Shown here: piece by piece, positions 16,243 to 25,551 of the stretch
Numbering within the stretch: position 1 is the first letter of the stretch
Layout of the letters: each line of letters begins with the position of its first letter
Assembly (NCBI GenBank): GCA_947629955.1
Contig: CANRFT010000007.1
Location: 1 to 64,000, forward strand
DNA from: an uncultured Oscillospiraceae bacterium
GTDB lineage: Bacteria > Bacillota > Clostridia > Oscillospirales > Oscillospiraceae
Reading direction: 5' to 3'
Length of the DNA: 64,000 nt
The notes under the pieces: model-generated
Database searches by the model: none
Told to the model about the DNA's origin: nothing
The model's input: the letters and a program-made list of their open reading frames with translations, nothing else
Program-made: the position numbers and the translations under genes

Positions 16243-16578
16243 TCACCGGACCAGCCGGATGCGCTTCTCTTTCGGTTTGCTGTGGGTCTCCCGGTACAGG
16301 ACGAACTTGGAGCCGATAACCTGGACCACCTCCGCCCGGACGGCTCCGGCCAGCTCCTCTGCCCCCTCCCGGGCGGACAGGGGGCTGTTCTCCAGCACCT
16401 TCCCCTTGATGAGCTCCCTGGCCTCCAGGGCGTCGTCTGCCTGCTTGATGAGGTTGTCCCCCACTCCGTCCTTGCCGATGTGGAGGATGGTGTCGATGTC
16501 GTTGGCCAGGCCCCGCAGCTGGGCCCGCTGTCTGCTTGTAAGGTCCACAGGCTTCACACCTCTTTTCGGTTGTGTCAT
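16243..16578 (-). CDS. yhbY: YhbY family RNA-binding protein
   Basis: A 111-aa CRS1/YhbY-domain protein linked in other bacteria to ribosome assembly. Typical residues are LTSRQRAQLRGLAND, ILHIGKDGVGDN (the GKxG loop) and VVQVIGSKFVLYR. The domain starts about residue 13, so the first twelve residues may be an extension. An alternative later start is possible. It precedes nadD-yqeK by 82 bases, and a repeat element lies immediately upstream. Confidence 0.9.
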   Translation of the reverse strand: MTQPKRGVKPVDLTSRQRAQLRGLANDIDTILHIGKDGVGDNLIKQADDALEARELIKGKVLENSPLSAREGAEELAGAVRAEVVQVIGSKFVLYRETHSKPKEKRIRLVR

Positions 16579-16590
16579 GGTTTTCCCGTC

Positions 16591-16666
16591 TGTAGGGGTC
16601 GCCCCCCTGGGCGACCCGAACCCAAACTCTCTGGGGGACGGGCCGCCGAAGGCGGCGGCCCCTACA
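16591..16666. repeat. Dispersed palindromic element, copy B
   Basis: A complete element between rdgB and yhbY. It runs from TGTAGGGGTCGCC, through a first hairpin and an unpaired middle, to a second hairpin ending GGCGGCCCCTACA. The left and right stems use different bases (GGGTCGCC and GGGCCGCC) but each is self-complementary. Confidence 0.8.
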
Positions 16667-16669
16667 TGG

Positions 16670-17254
16670 TCATTTCAAATACGCCGCTAACTTCTCCGCG
16701 AAGGCCCGGAGGGCCTTCCCCCGGTGAGAGACGGCATTCTTCTCCTCCGGCGTAAGCTGGGCGAAGGTCTTTTTCAGCCCCGGCAGGAAGAACACCGGGT
16801 CGTAGCCGAAGCCGCCCTCCCCCATGGGGGCAAAGGCGATGGTGCCGGGGCACTCCCCACGGGCGGAGATCACGTCCCCGTTGGGAAAGCAGCAGGTGAC
16901 CACTGAGACGAACTTCGCCGCCCTGGGTTGGCCCCGCAGATTCTCCAGCAGCAGGCGGTAACGGCCCGCATCGTCCAGGCCGGGGCCGCCGTACCGGGCG
17001 GAATACACCCCCGGCGCGCCATTCAGGGCGTCCACGCACAGGCCGGAGTCGTCCGCCACGGCGGGCAGGCCGGACGCCTCCATCACCGCTTTCGCTTTCA
17101 GCAGGGAGTTCTCCTCAAAGGTGGAGCCGGTCTCCTCCACCTCCACGTCCACCCCGGCGTCCGCCTCGGAGCAGACCTCCACCCCCAGAGCGGACAGGAT
17201 CTCGTTCAGTTCCACCAGCTTTTTCGGGTTTTTGCTGGCCAGTACCAGTTTCAT
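16670..17254 (-). CDS. rdgB: XTP/dITP diphosphatase (RdgB/HAM1)
   Basis: A 194-aa pyrophosphatase that removes XTP, ITP and dITP from the nucleotide pool. The N-terminal LVLASKNPKK, the acidic EETGSTFEENSLLKAKA, ADDSGLCVDAL with GAPGVYSARYGG, and the C-terminal FGYDPVF and SHRGKAL are all family motifs. The start at 17254 matches the family. It lies 4 bases after the zinc-ribbon gene, in the smc-ftsY run. Confidence 0.95.
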   Translation of the reverse strand: MKLVLASKNPKKLVELNEILSALGVEVCSEADAGVDVEVEETGSTFEENSLLKAKAVMEASGLPAVADDSGLCVDALNGAPGVYSARYGGPGLDDAGRYRLLLENLRGQPRAAKFVSVVTCCFPNGDVISARGECPGTIAFAPMGEGGFGYDPVFFLPGLKKTFAQLTPEEKNAVSHRGKALRAFAEKLAAYLK

Positions 17255-17258
17255 AACA

Positions 17259-17663
17259 TCACAGCTCCCACGGGTCCTTGCCCTTTTTGATATTTTCCCG
17301 CTGTTTTTCCAGCTCTTTTTCCTGCTTTTCCTCTTCCCGCCGGGCGCCGCGCTTCTCTTTGGCGGCAGTGAAGTCCTCAAACGCGCCTGTAAGCTTTTTG
17401 CCGATCTCGTCCACCTTGTCCCCGAGCTTGTCAAAGTTGTCCCGGAACTCCTTCACGGGAACGACGACCGTTTTGCAGCCCGAGCAGTAGAACGCCTCGG
17501 CCCCCTGCACCCGCAGCATGGGATACTCGCTGAGCCAGACCTCCTCCCGGTCGTCCAAACTGCCCCAATATCCCTTTGGACTGCCGGCAATCCACCTGAC
17601 CCGGTATCGGTCGGCGGGGATAAACCCCTCGCGCATCTCTTTTTTGCAGTAAGGGCATTCCAC
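17259..17663 (-). CDS. Zinc-ribbon and coiled-coil protein, unknown function
   Basis: A 134-aa protein. An N-terminal zinc ribbon is formed by CPYCKKEM (residues 3-6) and CSGCKTV (about 60-63), with YRVRWIAGSPKGYW between them, resembling the PF20097/DUF6487 group. The C-terminal half is a highly charged Lys/Glu coiled coil (EKRGARREEEKQEKELEKQ). It lies 13 bases after ftsY and 4 bases before rdgB, so it is co-transcribed. The function is unknown. Nucleic-acid or protein binding is possible but not shown. Confidence 0.75.
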   Translation of the reverse strand: MECPYCKKEMREGFIPADRYRVRWIAGSPKGYWGSLDDREEVWLSEYPMLRVQGAEAFYCSGCKTVVVPVKEFRDNFDKLGDKVDEIGKKLTGAFEDFTAAKEKRGARREEEKQEKELEKQRENIKKGKDPWEL

Positions 17664-17676
17664 TTGACAACGCCTC

Positions 17677-18546
17677 CTACAAAAGGGCCTCGGTGAAGGC
17701 GTGGGGGTCGAAGGGCCGCAGGTCGTCCACGCCCTCGCCCACGCCCACGAACTTGACGGGCACCCCCAGCTCCTGGGCGATGGCGATGACGATGCCCCCC
17801 TTGGCGGTGCCGTCCAGCTTGGTGAGGACGATGCCGGTGATGCCGGCGGCCTTGGCGAACTCCTTGGCCTGGATGAGGCCGTTCTGGCCGGTGGTGGCGT
17901 CCAGCACCAGCAGGGTCTCCCGGCTGGAATCGGGGCACTCCCGGTCGATGACCCGGCTGATCTTGTTCAGCTCGTTCATCAGGTTCTGTTTGTTGTGGAG
18001 CCGCCCGGCGGTATCCACCAGCACCACGTCGGCCTTGCGGGCCCGGGCGGCGTTCAGCGCGTCGTACACCACGGCAGCGGGGTCGGCCCCCTCGTGCTGC
18101 TTGATGATGTCCACCCCGGCCCGCTCCGACCAGATGGTGAGCTGGTCGGCGGCGGCGGCCCGGAAGGTGTCGCCCGCACACAGAAGGACCTTTTTGCCCT
18201 CCCCCTTCCAGCGGGCGGCCAGCTTGCCGATGGAGGTGGTCTTCCCCACCCCGTTCACGCCGATGAACAGCACGATGGCGGGAGGATCGGACAGGTCCAC
18301 GTCCATGTCGTCAAAGGTCAGCTTCTCCGCCAGGATGTCCCGCATGAGGGCACGGGCCCCCTCCACGTCCTTGATCCCCCGCTCCCTGCAGCGGTCCCGG
18401 AGCTCGTCCACCGCCTCCATGGTGGTGTCGGCCCCCATGTCGGCCATGACCAGGGACTCCTCCAGCTCGTCGTAGAAGTCGTCGTCCAGCTGGGAGAACA
18501 GGCCGCTGAAAATGGACAGCTTTTTGATCTTATCAAAGAATCCCAT
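17677..18546 (-). CDS. ftsY: Signal recognition particle receptor FtsY
   Basis: A 289-aa SRP GTPase that docks ribosome-SRP complexes at the membrane. It has a short N helical region, the P-loop GVNGVGKTTSIGKLA (near residue 97), DTFRAAAADQL, VLVDTAGRLHN, VLTKLDGTAKGG, and the C-terminal FVGVGEGVDDLRPFDPHAF. It lacks the long acidic A domain of E. coli FtsY, as is usual in Gram-positives. It follows smc by 11 bases. Confidence 0.96.
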   Translation of the reverse strand: MGFFDKIKKLSIFSGLFSQLDDDFYDELEESLVMADMGADTTMEAVDELRDRCRERGIKDVEGARALMRDILAEKLTFDDMDVDLSDPPAIVLFIGVNGVGKTTSIGKLAARWKGEGKKVLLCAGDTFRAAAADQLTIWSERAGVDIIKQHEGADPAAVVYDALNAARARKADVVLVDTAGRLHNKQNLMNELNKISRVIDRECPDSSRETLLVLDATTGQNGLIQAKEFAKAAGITGIVLTKLDGTAKGGIVIAIAQELGVPVKFVGVGEGVDDLRPFDPHAFTEALL

Positions 18547-18557
18547 GTTGAATCACC

Positions 18558-21500
18558 TTATTTAATGTTCAGTTCCTTCTCCACGTCGTTCAGGTTGATG
18601 GTGAGCATCCGGGACACGCCCTGCTCCTGCATGGTGACGCCGTAGAGCACGTCGGCCTCCTCCATGGTGCCGCGCCGGTGGGTGATGACGATGAACTGTG
18701 TCTTATCGCACATGCGGCGCATGTACCGGGCAAAGCGGATCACGTTGGGGTCGTCCAGAGCGGCCTCGATCTCGTCCATGACGCAGAAGGGGGTGGGCCG
18801 CACCTTCAGAATGGCGAAGTACAGGGCGATGGCCACAAAGGCCCGCTCGCCGCCGGACAGCAGGGAGATGATCTTCAGCGCCTTGCCGGGAGGCTGGACC
18901 CTGATCTCGATGCCGCAGTTCAGCACGTCGTCCGGGTCGTCCAGCTCCAGGGCGGCCTTGCCGCCGCCGAACAGCTCCAGGAAGGTCTTCTGGAACTCCC
19001 GGTCGATGAGGGCGAACTGCTCCTTGAAGATGCCGGTCATCTCCCCGGTGATCTGGGCGATGATGCCCTCCAGCTCCCGCTTGGCCTTGGTCACGTCGTC
19101 CCGCTGGTCGGTGAACAGGGTGTAGCGCTCGTTCACCCGCTGGAACTCCTCGATGGCGTCTGGGTTGATATTGCCCAGGGCGGAGATGGACCGCTTCAGC
19201 TCGGCGATACGCCGCTGGGCCCTGGACACCGACTCGATGTCCACCCGCTGGGCCTTGGCCGCCTCGTGGGACAGCTGGTAGCTCTCCCACAGCTTGTCCA
19301 GGATCTGGCTCTCCTCCATGGCGGCGGAGGTGTTCCGCTGCTCTAAGACGGAGACCTCCCGCTCCATGTTCAGAAGCTCGCCGTTCTTGTCCCTGGCCTG
19401 GCGGTCCGCCTGGTTGCGCTGCCCCTCCAGCTCCAGCTTCTCGTCGTTGAGCTTTTTCAGGGCGGCGGCCCCCTCCTGGCTGGTGGTCCGCAGGGCACCC
19501 AGCCGCTCCTCCTCCTGCCGGATGCGCTGGGCCAGCTCCGCGTTTTTGGACTCGAACTGCTGGATCATGGCGGCCCGGCCGGCGCTGTCGCCGGACAGGT
19601 CGTTTTTCAGCCGCTCCAGCTCGTCCAGGCCCCGCCGGGAGGCGGCCCGCTCGCCCTCCAATCCGGCCAGCCTGGCGCTGAACTCGGCGGACCGGCTGTT
19701 GAGGTCGGCCACCTTCTCCTGGAGCTCGGACCGGCCCTGGGCCTTGGCCTCGGACTCCGCCCGCAGGGCGGCGGCGGAGCCCTCCAGCTCCTCGATGCGC
19801 CGCTTGGCCTGGGCGGTGGCGGACTCGTTCTCCTCCATGCGGCGGCGGACCTGCTCCCGCTCCCCCCGCAGGGTCTCGGTACGGGCCCGGATGTCCGCCA
19901 GGGCGGCGTTGGCGCTGTCCGACCGCTCGGAGAGCTTCAATACCGCGTCCTCCGCCTCTCTCAGCTGGCCGGAAGCGGCGTCCATCTCGTACTCGGCGGC
20001 GGTGAGCTCCCGCTGGGCTTTCGCCAGCTCGTCGGAGGCCGCCTTCAGATCGGCGCTGAGGCCGTCTTTTTGCTGATCGAGCCGCTCCAGCTCGTTGGCC
20101 CTTGACAGGATGCCCGCGGACCGGGAGGCGGAGCCGCCGGTCATGGAGCCGCCAGCGTTCATCACCTGGCCGTCCAGGGTGACGACGCGGAACCGGTGGC
20201 CGAACTTCCGGGCGATGGCCATGGCCTTGTTCAGATCTTTCGCGATGACGATGCGGCCCAGCAGGTTGGAAAAGACGGCGGCGTACTGCTTATCAAAGGA
20301 GATCAGCTCGTCGGCCATGCCCACGAAGCCGTCCTCCCGCTCCACCGCTTTTTCCTTGAAGTCGGCGGGGCGGATGGTGTTCATGGGCAGGAAGGTGGCC
20401 CGTCCGCCGTCCCGGCGTTTCAGCCACTCGATGGCGTTCTTGCCGTCCTCGTCCCGCTCGACGACCAGGTTTTGCATGGCGCCCCCCAGGGCGATCTCGA
20501 TGGCCACGGCGTACTGGTCGGGCACGTGGAGCAGGCCCGCCACCGGGCCCCGGATCCCCTTGAGGGCGCCCCGGTCCGCCTCCCCCATCACCAGCTTCAC
20601 CGCCTTGGAGTAGCCCTCGTACAGCTTCTCCATCTCGGTGAGCATCTTGATGCGGGCGTTCAGGTTGTTCTCGTCCATCTGGAGGCGGCGGTGCCGCTCC
20701 TGGACCTCCTCCAGCTTCCGCCGGCGGGTCTCGCACCGCATCCGGTAGCCGCTGATGACGTTTTTGGCGGCGTCCCGGTCCTCGGTGACCTGGGCCAGCT
20801 CTTTTTTGAGCCCGTCCGCCGTCTTCTGGGCCTCGGCCGCCCTGTCCTCCTGCTCAGCCAGCTCCTGGCCCAACTTCTCCTCCCGGTCCAGCAGCTCCTG
20901 GGCGGCGGCGGCCAGGGCGGACAACAGCTCCCGCGCCTCGCCGGCGGAGGAGGTCTCCAGCCGCTCCCGCTGCTGGAGGGCCTCCAGTTCGTCGCTGAGG
21001 GAGCCGGCGGAGGCCAGCAGCCCGTCGGCCTGCTTCGCCAGGGCGTCGATCTCTCCCTGGCAGGCGGCGATCTCCCGCTCTATCTCGCCGAGGCGGCTCT
21101 CCCGCTCCTCGATCTGGGAGGCGATAGACCCGGCCCGGTCCTCCTGCTGGGCCAGCTCCTCTTTGACGCGGGCGGCGTTCTCGCTGTTGTTCTTGATATC
21201 GTTGCGCAGCAGGGCGATGCCGTTCTCGCAGTTCAGCACCTGCTCGTCCAGCCCGGACTGGACGGCGCGGAGCCGCTCCGCCTCCAGGTCCTTTTCCCGC
21301 ATCCGGGTGGAGTAGTTCTCGCTGGCGGCGTAGAGCCGGTCCACTTCGGCCTTGGCCGCCTCCCGCTGGGCCCGGGCGTTCGCCAGGTCGGTCTGGAGCT
21401 TGACGCTGTTGGAGCGCAGCCGCTCCAGCTGCTCCAGCCACACGGTGACCTCCAGGCCCTTCAGCTCGTCCCGGAAGGTGAGGAACTTTTTCGTCTTCTC

Positions 21501-22127
21501 GGCGGCGGCCCGCAGGGGCTCCACCTGGAGCTCCAGCTCGTCGATCTTGTCGTTGATGCGCACCAGGTTCTCGTCGGTGCGCTCCAGGCGGCGCTCCGCC
21601 TCCTCCTTCCGGTGGCGGAACCGGGAGATGCCGGCGGCCTCCTCGAAGATCTCCCGCCGGTCGGTGCTCTTGACGGACAGGATCTCATCGATGCGGCCCT
21701 GGCCGATGATGGAATAGCCCTCCCGGCCAAGGCCCGTGTCCATGAACAGCTCGTTCACGTCCCGCAGCCGGCAGGCCTGGCGGTTGATATAGTATTCGCT
21801 CTCCCCGGAGCGGAAATACCGGCGGGTCACCGCCACCTCCGTCTCCTCCATCTGGAAGATGTGCTCGGAGTTGTCCAGCACCAGGGTCACCTCGGCGAAG
21901 CCCAGGCCCTTGCGCTGGGCGGTGCCGTCGAAGATGACGTCCTCCATCTTGTTGCCCCGGAGGGAGCGGACGGACTGCTCTCCCATGACCCAGCGGATGG
22001 CGTCGGCGATATTGGATTTTCCGGAGCCGTTGGGCCCGACGATGGCCGTGATGTCAGAGCCGAAGGCCAGCACCGTCTTGTCCGGGAAGGATTTGAAGCC
22101 CTGTATTTCGAGCGCTTTCAGATACAA
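18558..22127 (-). CDS. smc: Chromosome segregation protein SMC
   Basis: A condensin ATPase of about 1189 aa that organises and segregates the chromosome. The N-terminal head has Walker A GPNGSGKSNIADAI. Long coiled coils flank a hinge in the middle (around GIRGPVAGLLHV and GRATFLPMNTIRP). The C-terminal head has the signature LLSGGERAFVAIAL and Walker B FCVMDEIEAALDD. I chose a TTG start at 22127 (LYLKALEIQGFKSF) because GAGGTG lies six bases upstream and SMC proteins start there. A GTG at 22136 lies inside that RBS and would add three residues. A promoter is visible at 22192-22220. The rnc gene that often precedes smc in Firmicutes is absent. Confidence 0.95.
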   Translation of the reverse strand: MYLKALEIQGFKSFPDKTVLAFGSDITAIVGPNGSGKSNIADAIRWVMGEQSVRSLRGNKMEDVIFDGTAQRKGLGFAEVTLVLDNSEHIFQMEETEVAVTRRYFRSGESEYYINRQACRLRDVNELFMDTGLGREGYSIIGQGRIDEILSVKSTDRREIFEEAAGISRFRHRKEEAERRLERTDENLVRINDKIDELELQVEPLRAAAEKTKKFLTFRDELKGLEVTVWLEQLERLRSNSVKLQTDLANARAQREAAKAEVDRLYAASENYSTRMREKDLEAERLRAVQSGLDEQVLNCENGIALLRNDIKNNSENAARVKEELAQQEDRAGSIASQIEERESRLGEIEREIAACQGEIDALAKQADGLLASAGSLSDELEALQQRERLETSSAGEARELLSALAAAAQELLDREEKLGQELAEQEDRAAEAQKTADGLKKELAQVTEDRDAAKNVISGYRMRCETRRRKLEEVQERHRRLQMDENNLNARIKMLTEMEKLYEGYSKAVKLVMGEADRGALKGIRGPVAGLLHVPDQYAVAIEIALGGAMQNLVVERDEDGKNAIEWLKRRDGGRATFLPMNTIRPADFKEKAVEREDGFVGMADELISFDKQYAAVFSNLLGRIVIAKDLNKAMAIARKFGHRFRVVTLDGQVMNAGGSMTGGSASRSAGILSRANELERLDQQKDGLSADLKAASDELAKAQRELTAAEYEMDAASGQLREAEDAVLKLSERSDSANAALADIRARTETLRGEREQVRRRMEENESATAQAKRRIEELEGSAAALRAESEAKAQGRSELQEKVADLNSRSAEFSARLAGLEGERAASRRGLDELERLKNDLSGDSAGRAAMIQQFESKNAELAQRIRQEEERLGALRTTSQEGAAALKKLNDEKLELEGQRNQADRQARDKNGELLNMEREVSVLEQRNTSAAMEESQILDKLWESYQLSHEAAKAQRVDIESVSRAQRRIAELKRSISALGNINPDAIEEFQRVNERYTLFTDQRDDVTKAKRELEGIIAQITGEMTGIFKEQFALIDREFQKTFLELFGGGKAALELDDPDDVLNCGIEIRVQPPGKALKIISLLSGGERAFVAIALYFAILKVRPTPFCVMDEIEAALDDPNVIRFARYMRRMCDKTQFIVITHRRGTMEEADVLYGVTMQEQGVSRMLTINLNDVEKELNIK

Positions 22128-22191
22128 TGGACGCACCTCGTTGTCGTTTGGTTTCCGCCTGCCCGCAAATACCCATAGTGACAGATGATAT

Positions 22192-22220
22192 ATTGTACCA
22201 TTTCACCCGCCGTTTTGCAA
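22192..22220 (-). promoter_or_regulatory. Promoter of the smc-ftsY run
   Basis: On the minus strand, TTGCAA (22220-22215), 17 bases and TACAAT (22197-22192). It lies just after the lysC terminator. Confidence 0.75.
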
Positions 22221-22273
22221 CGGGCAATACTCCAAAATTGCCGGTATTTTCGACGCCGGTCCCGTCCGCCGCG

Positions 22274-22305
22274 AAAAAAGGGGGCCGGACTTCCGTCCGG
22301 CCCCC
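22274..22305 (-). terminator. Terminator after lysC
   Basis: A perfect 11-bp stem (22295-22305 with 22280-22290, loop of four) is followed on the minus strand by six Ts. Confidence 0.92.
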
Positions 22306-22316
22306 GCCGTGTCCCG

Positions 22317-23543
22317 TTACTGCTCTCCGGTCAGCTCGTCGTAGAAGCGCTCGTGGATGACCCGCACCGCCCGGTCGGCCTCCTCGATGTCCACCAGCAC
22401 CGACACCTTGATCTCGCTGGTGGAGATCATGTTGATGTTGATGCCCGCGTTGTAGAGGGCCTCGAACATCCTGGCGGCCACGCCGGGATTGTTCACCATA
22501 CCGGCGCCCACGATGGACACCTTGGCGATGTTGTCCGACACGTCGATGCGGTCGAACCGGATGGCGTCCCGGTTCTCCTCCAGCACCTTCCGGGCCAGCT
22601 CCTTGTCGCTCTTGGCCACGGTGAAGCTGATATCCTTGGTCTCGCTGCGGCCGATGGACTGCAGGATGATGTCCACGTTCACGTTGTTCTTGGCCAGCAG
22701 GGAGAAGATCTTATAGGCGATGCCGGGGCTGTTCTCCAGGCCCACCAGAGCAAGACGGGCGATATTCTTATCCTTGGCGACGCCGCTGATATAGGACTTT
22801 TCCATGTTCTTGACTACCTCCTTCACTTTCGTACCGGGCATGCCGGAGAAGCTGGACAGCACCTCCAGATTCACGTTGTAGCGCTTGGCCATCTCCACCG
22901 AGCGGTTGTGGAGCACCTGGGCGCCCAGGGACGCCAGCTCCAGCATCTCGTCAAAGGTGATCTCGTCCAGCTTGCGGGCGTTGGACACCAGTCTGGGGTC
23001 GGCGGTGTAGACGCCGTCCACATCGGTGTAGATCTGGCACAGGTCCGCGTGGAGGGCGGCCGCAATGGCCACCGCCGAGGTGTCCGACCCGCCCCGGCCC
23101 AGGGTGGTGATGTCGTCATACTTGTTGATGCCCTGGAATCCGGTGACGATGACGATGCGCTTCCTGTCCAGCTCGGTGCGGATGCGGTCCGCCCGGACCC
23201 GCTTGATGCGGGCGTTGCCGTAGCCGGAATTGGTGCGGAAGCCCGCCTGCCAGCCGGTGAGGGAGACCACCGGGCAGTCCAGCGCCTCGATGGCCATGGC
23301 GCACAGGGCGCAGGAGACCTGCTCGCCGGTGGACAGCAGCATGTCCATCTCGCGCCTGGAGGCGTCGGGGTTGATCTCGGCGGCCTTCTCGATGAGGTCG
23401 TCGGTGGTGTCGCCCTGGGCGGAGAGCACCGCCACCACGTCGTTCCCCGCCCAATAGGTATCGGTGATGATGCGGGCCACGTTGCGGATGCGATCCGCGT
23501 CCGCCACCGAGGACCCGCCGAATTTTTGTACGATCAGTGCCAT
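22317..23543 (-). CDS. lysC: Aspartate kinase
   Basis: A 408-aa aspartokinase, the entry enzyme to lysine, threonine and methionine. The start is MALIVQKFGGSSVADADR; an ATG two codons upstream (23549) is an alternative. GRGGSDTSAVAIAAAL is the substrate-binding segment. Two C-terminal ACT domains (about residues 265-400) imply feedback control by an end-product amino acid. It is the last gene of ACT-hom-lysC, separated from hom by a half repeat element, and ends in a strong terminator. Confidence 0.95.
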   Translation of the reverse strand: MALIVQKFGGSSVADADRIRNVARIITDTYWAGNDVVAVLSAQGDTTDDLIEKAAEINPDASRREMDMLLSTGEQVSCALCAMAIEALDCPVVSLTGWQAGFRTNSGYGNARIKRVRADRIRTELDRKRIVIVTGFQGINKYDDITTLGRGGSDTSAVAIAAALHADLCQIYTDVDGVYTADPRLVSNARKLDEITFDEMLELASLGAQVLHNRSVEMAKRYNVNLEVLSSFSGMPGTKVKEVVKNMEKSYISGVAKDKNIARLALVGLENSPGIAYKIFSLLAKNNVNVDIILQSIGRSETKDISFTVAKSDKELARKVLEENRDAIRFDRIDVSDNIAKVSIVGAGMVNNPGVAARMFEALYNAGININMISTSEIKVSVLVDIEEADRAVRVIHERFYDELTGEQ

Positions 23544-23567
23544 TCTCATTCCATCCTTCTTAATGGA

Positions 23568-23595
23568 GTAGGGGCGGGTCCCGGACCCGCCCGCA
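23568..23595. repeat. Dispersed palindromic element, half copy C
   Basis: GTAGGGGCGGGTCC followed by GGACCCGCCC forms one hairpin with the TAGGGG end of the element family. The second hairpin and CCCCTACA end are missing. It lies in the hom-lysC junction. Confidence 0.6.
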
Positions 23596-23669
23596 GGTCA
23601 GATTTTCGGAGCCGGGGTCTGACAGGCCGCGTCCCGCCCATCCAGTTTATGCGGGAGAGGGACCGCCCG

Positions 23670-24881
23670 TCAGTCCAGCACCCGGAAGACGGACAGGGCC
23701 CTGAGCCCCGCCAGCCGCCGGTCCAGCTCGGAGCGGGTCATGGCCTCGTCGGTGAGGCAGGCCGCCTCGCCGTCTCCGGTGCCCCGGCCCGCCGGCAGCT
23801 TGCCGCCCAGGGCGTGCTTCAGCTCCTCGGCGGTGGCGGCGGCCCGCACATACCAGCGGGACTTGAACTCCGCCACCCCGCCGGCGGCGTCCTGGCCGCC
23901 CTCGTCCCACAGCAGGGCCTTGCGGTGGCCCAGGTTCCGGGCCACGTCCATCACGTCGGCCACCACGGCGGAGGCGGTGGGCAGCTTGCCGGCGCCCCGG
24001 CCGTAGAACATCACGTCGCCGATGGCGTCGCCCCGGACGGTGATGGCGTTGAACACGTCCTCCACCCCGGCCAGGGGGTCGGACTGGTCCACCAGATGGG
24101 GGGCCACATAGGCGCACACCCGGCCGTCGTCCAGCCGGATGGCCCGGCCCAGCAGCTTGATCTTCTTGCCGGCGCTCTCGGCGTAGTCCACGTCGGCCAG
24201 GGACACCCCCCGGATGCCCTCGGTGGGCACCTGCCCGGGGTAGATGTGCCGCCCAAAGGCGATGGCCGCCAGGATGCAGATCTTCCGGCAGGCGTCGTGG
24301 CCGTCCACGTCGGCGGAGGGGTCCCGCTCGGCATAGCCCTTCTCCTGGGCCTCGGCAAGCGCCGCGTCGAAGGACAGCCCCGCCCGGATCATCCGGGTGA
24401 GGATGTAGTTGGTGGTGCCGTTGAGGATGCCGTAGATCTCCAGGATCTCATTGGCGGCCAGGCACTGGCTCAGGGGCCGGATGATGGGGATGCCCCCTCC
24501 CACGCTGGCCTCGAACAGATAGCACACGCCCTTCTCCTTCGCCAGCCGGGTCAGCTCCCAGCCGTGGGTGGCCACCAGCTCCTTGTTGGAGGTGACCACG
24601 CTCTTGCCGGCCTCCAGGGCCCGGCGGGTGAAGTCCAGGGCCACGCCGGCCCCGCCGATGGTCTCCACCACGATGTCCACGTCGGGGTCGCCCTCGATGA
24701 CGGCGAAGTCCTTCACGAAGCGGTCCCCGTAGGGACTGTCCGGGAAGTCCCGCACGTCCAGGATGTATTTCAGCCGGATCAGGCCGTCGGCCTTGCGGGC
24801 GATGCTGCTCTCATGTCCACACAGCACCTCGGCCACGCCGGAGCCCACCGTGCCGAAGCCCAAGATCGCCACATTTACCAT
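23670..24881 (-). CDS. hom: Homoserine dehydrogenase
   Basis: A 403-aa enzyme that reduces aspartate semialdehyde to homoserine with NAD(P)H. The Rossmann motif GFGTVGSGV is at the N terminus. VTSNKELVATHG, GGGIPIIRPL, YGILNGTTNYILT and EAQEKGYAERDPSADVDGHDA (Lys and Asp catalytic region) follow. The C-terminal part (about residues 340-403) is shorter than a complete ACT domain, so feedback control may rely on the separate ACT protein encoded just upstream. It follows that gene by 22 bases. Confidence 0.95.
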   Translation of the reverse strand: MVNVAILGFGTVGSGVAEVLCGHESSIARKADGLIRLKYILDVRDFPDSPYGDRFVKDFAVIEGDPDVDIVVETIGGAGVALDFTRRALEAGKSVVTSNKELVATHGWELTRLAKEKGVCYLFEASVGGGIPIIRPLSQCLAANEILEIYGILNGTTNYILTRMIRAGLSFDAALAEAQEKGYAERDPSADVDGHDACRKICILAAIAFGRHIYPGQVPTEGIRGVSLADVDYAESAGKKIKLLGRAIRLDDGRVCAYVAPHLVDQSDPLAGVEDVFNAITVRGDAIGDVMFYGRGAGKLPTASAVVADVMDVARNLGHRKALLWDEGGQDAAGGVAEFKSRWYVRAAATAEELKHALGGKLPAGRGTGDGEAACLTDEAMTRSELDRRLAGLRALSVFRVLD

Positions 24882-24903
24882 GTTCTCACCTCATCGTGTC
24901 CGG

Positions 24904-25350
24904 TCAGCCCGCCAGCACCTCGCAGCGGATGACCTCTTTCTCCTGCCGGAGCACCCCCAGCAGCTCCTCCAGCTCGCCGGCGACGCCGGTGGTCTCCAGC
25001 CCCAGGGTCACCGCGGCGGAGCCTCCGCCGGGGATGGACTGGTTGATGGTCAGCACGTTGACCCCCCGGTCCGCCAGCAGGTTCAGCACCGAGGAGAGCG
25101 CCCCCGTCTCGTTGCGCAGCAGTACCTGTATGGTGACGATGCGGCCCCGTATCATGTCCTGGAAGGGGCGGATGGCGTCCTTGTACTTGTAAAAGGCGCT
25201 GCGGCTGATGCCGGCGCGGCGGGCCGCCCCGTTGACGGTGCGCTCCTCGCCGGTCTCCAGCAGGCGCTTGCACTCCGCCACCTTGAGATAGATCTCCGGC
25301 AGCACCGAGGACTCCACAATGAAGTATTTCGGTCTCTGTATCGTCTCCAT
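24904..25350 (-). CDS. ACT domain protein (PheB-like)
   Basis: A 148-aa protein with an N-terminal helical segment containing a helix-turn-helix-like GAARRAGISRSAFYKYKDAI and a C-terminal ACT domain (about residues 72-145, IVTIQVLLRNETGALSSVL). Members next to hom genes are annotated as ACT-domain or PheB proteins and are thought to bind an amino acid and regulate the pathway. The ATG at 25350 has GAGAGGAGG upstream. The gene heads the ACT-hom-lysC operon and has its own promoter. Confidence 0.85.
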   Translation of the reverse strand: METIQRPKYFIVESSVLPEIYLKVAECKRLLETGEERTVNGAARRAGISRSAFYKYKDAIRPFQDMIRGRIVTIQVLLRNETGALSSVLNLLADRGVNVLTINQSIPGGGSAAVTLGLETTGVAGELEELLGVLRQEKEVIRCEVLAG

Positions 25351-25402
25351 AGGGCCTCCTCTCCCAGACATACGCGGCAGTTCTGTCCATGCAACGCGGT
25401 CT

Positions 25403-25431
25403 ATTGTATCACAGAGGCGGACAGAGCGCAA
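25403..25431 (-). promoter_or_regulatory. Promoter of the ACT-hom-lysC operon
   Basis: On the minus strand, TTGCGC (25431-25426), 17 bases and TACAAT (25408-25403), about 50 bases from the ATG. Confidence 0.65.
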
Positions 25432-25499
25432 TTCCAAACTGCCCCGAATTTTGACCAAACCTTTTCTATCACGCCCTCTCAGATTGGTCAGAATGGCGC

Positions 25500-25532
25500 A
25501 AAAAGCCGCCCGCGGCTCTGCCGCGGGCGGCT
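25500..25532 (-). terminator. Terminator of the class A PBP gene
   Basis: A perfect 13-bp GC-rich stem (25520-25532 with 25504-25516, three-base loop) ends in TTTTTG on the minus strand. It lies 19 bases after the stop codon. Confidence 0.92.
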
Positions 25533-25551
25533 TGAGAGGATGCGATGGGGA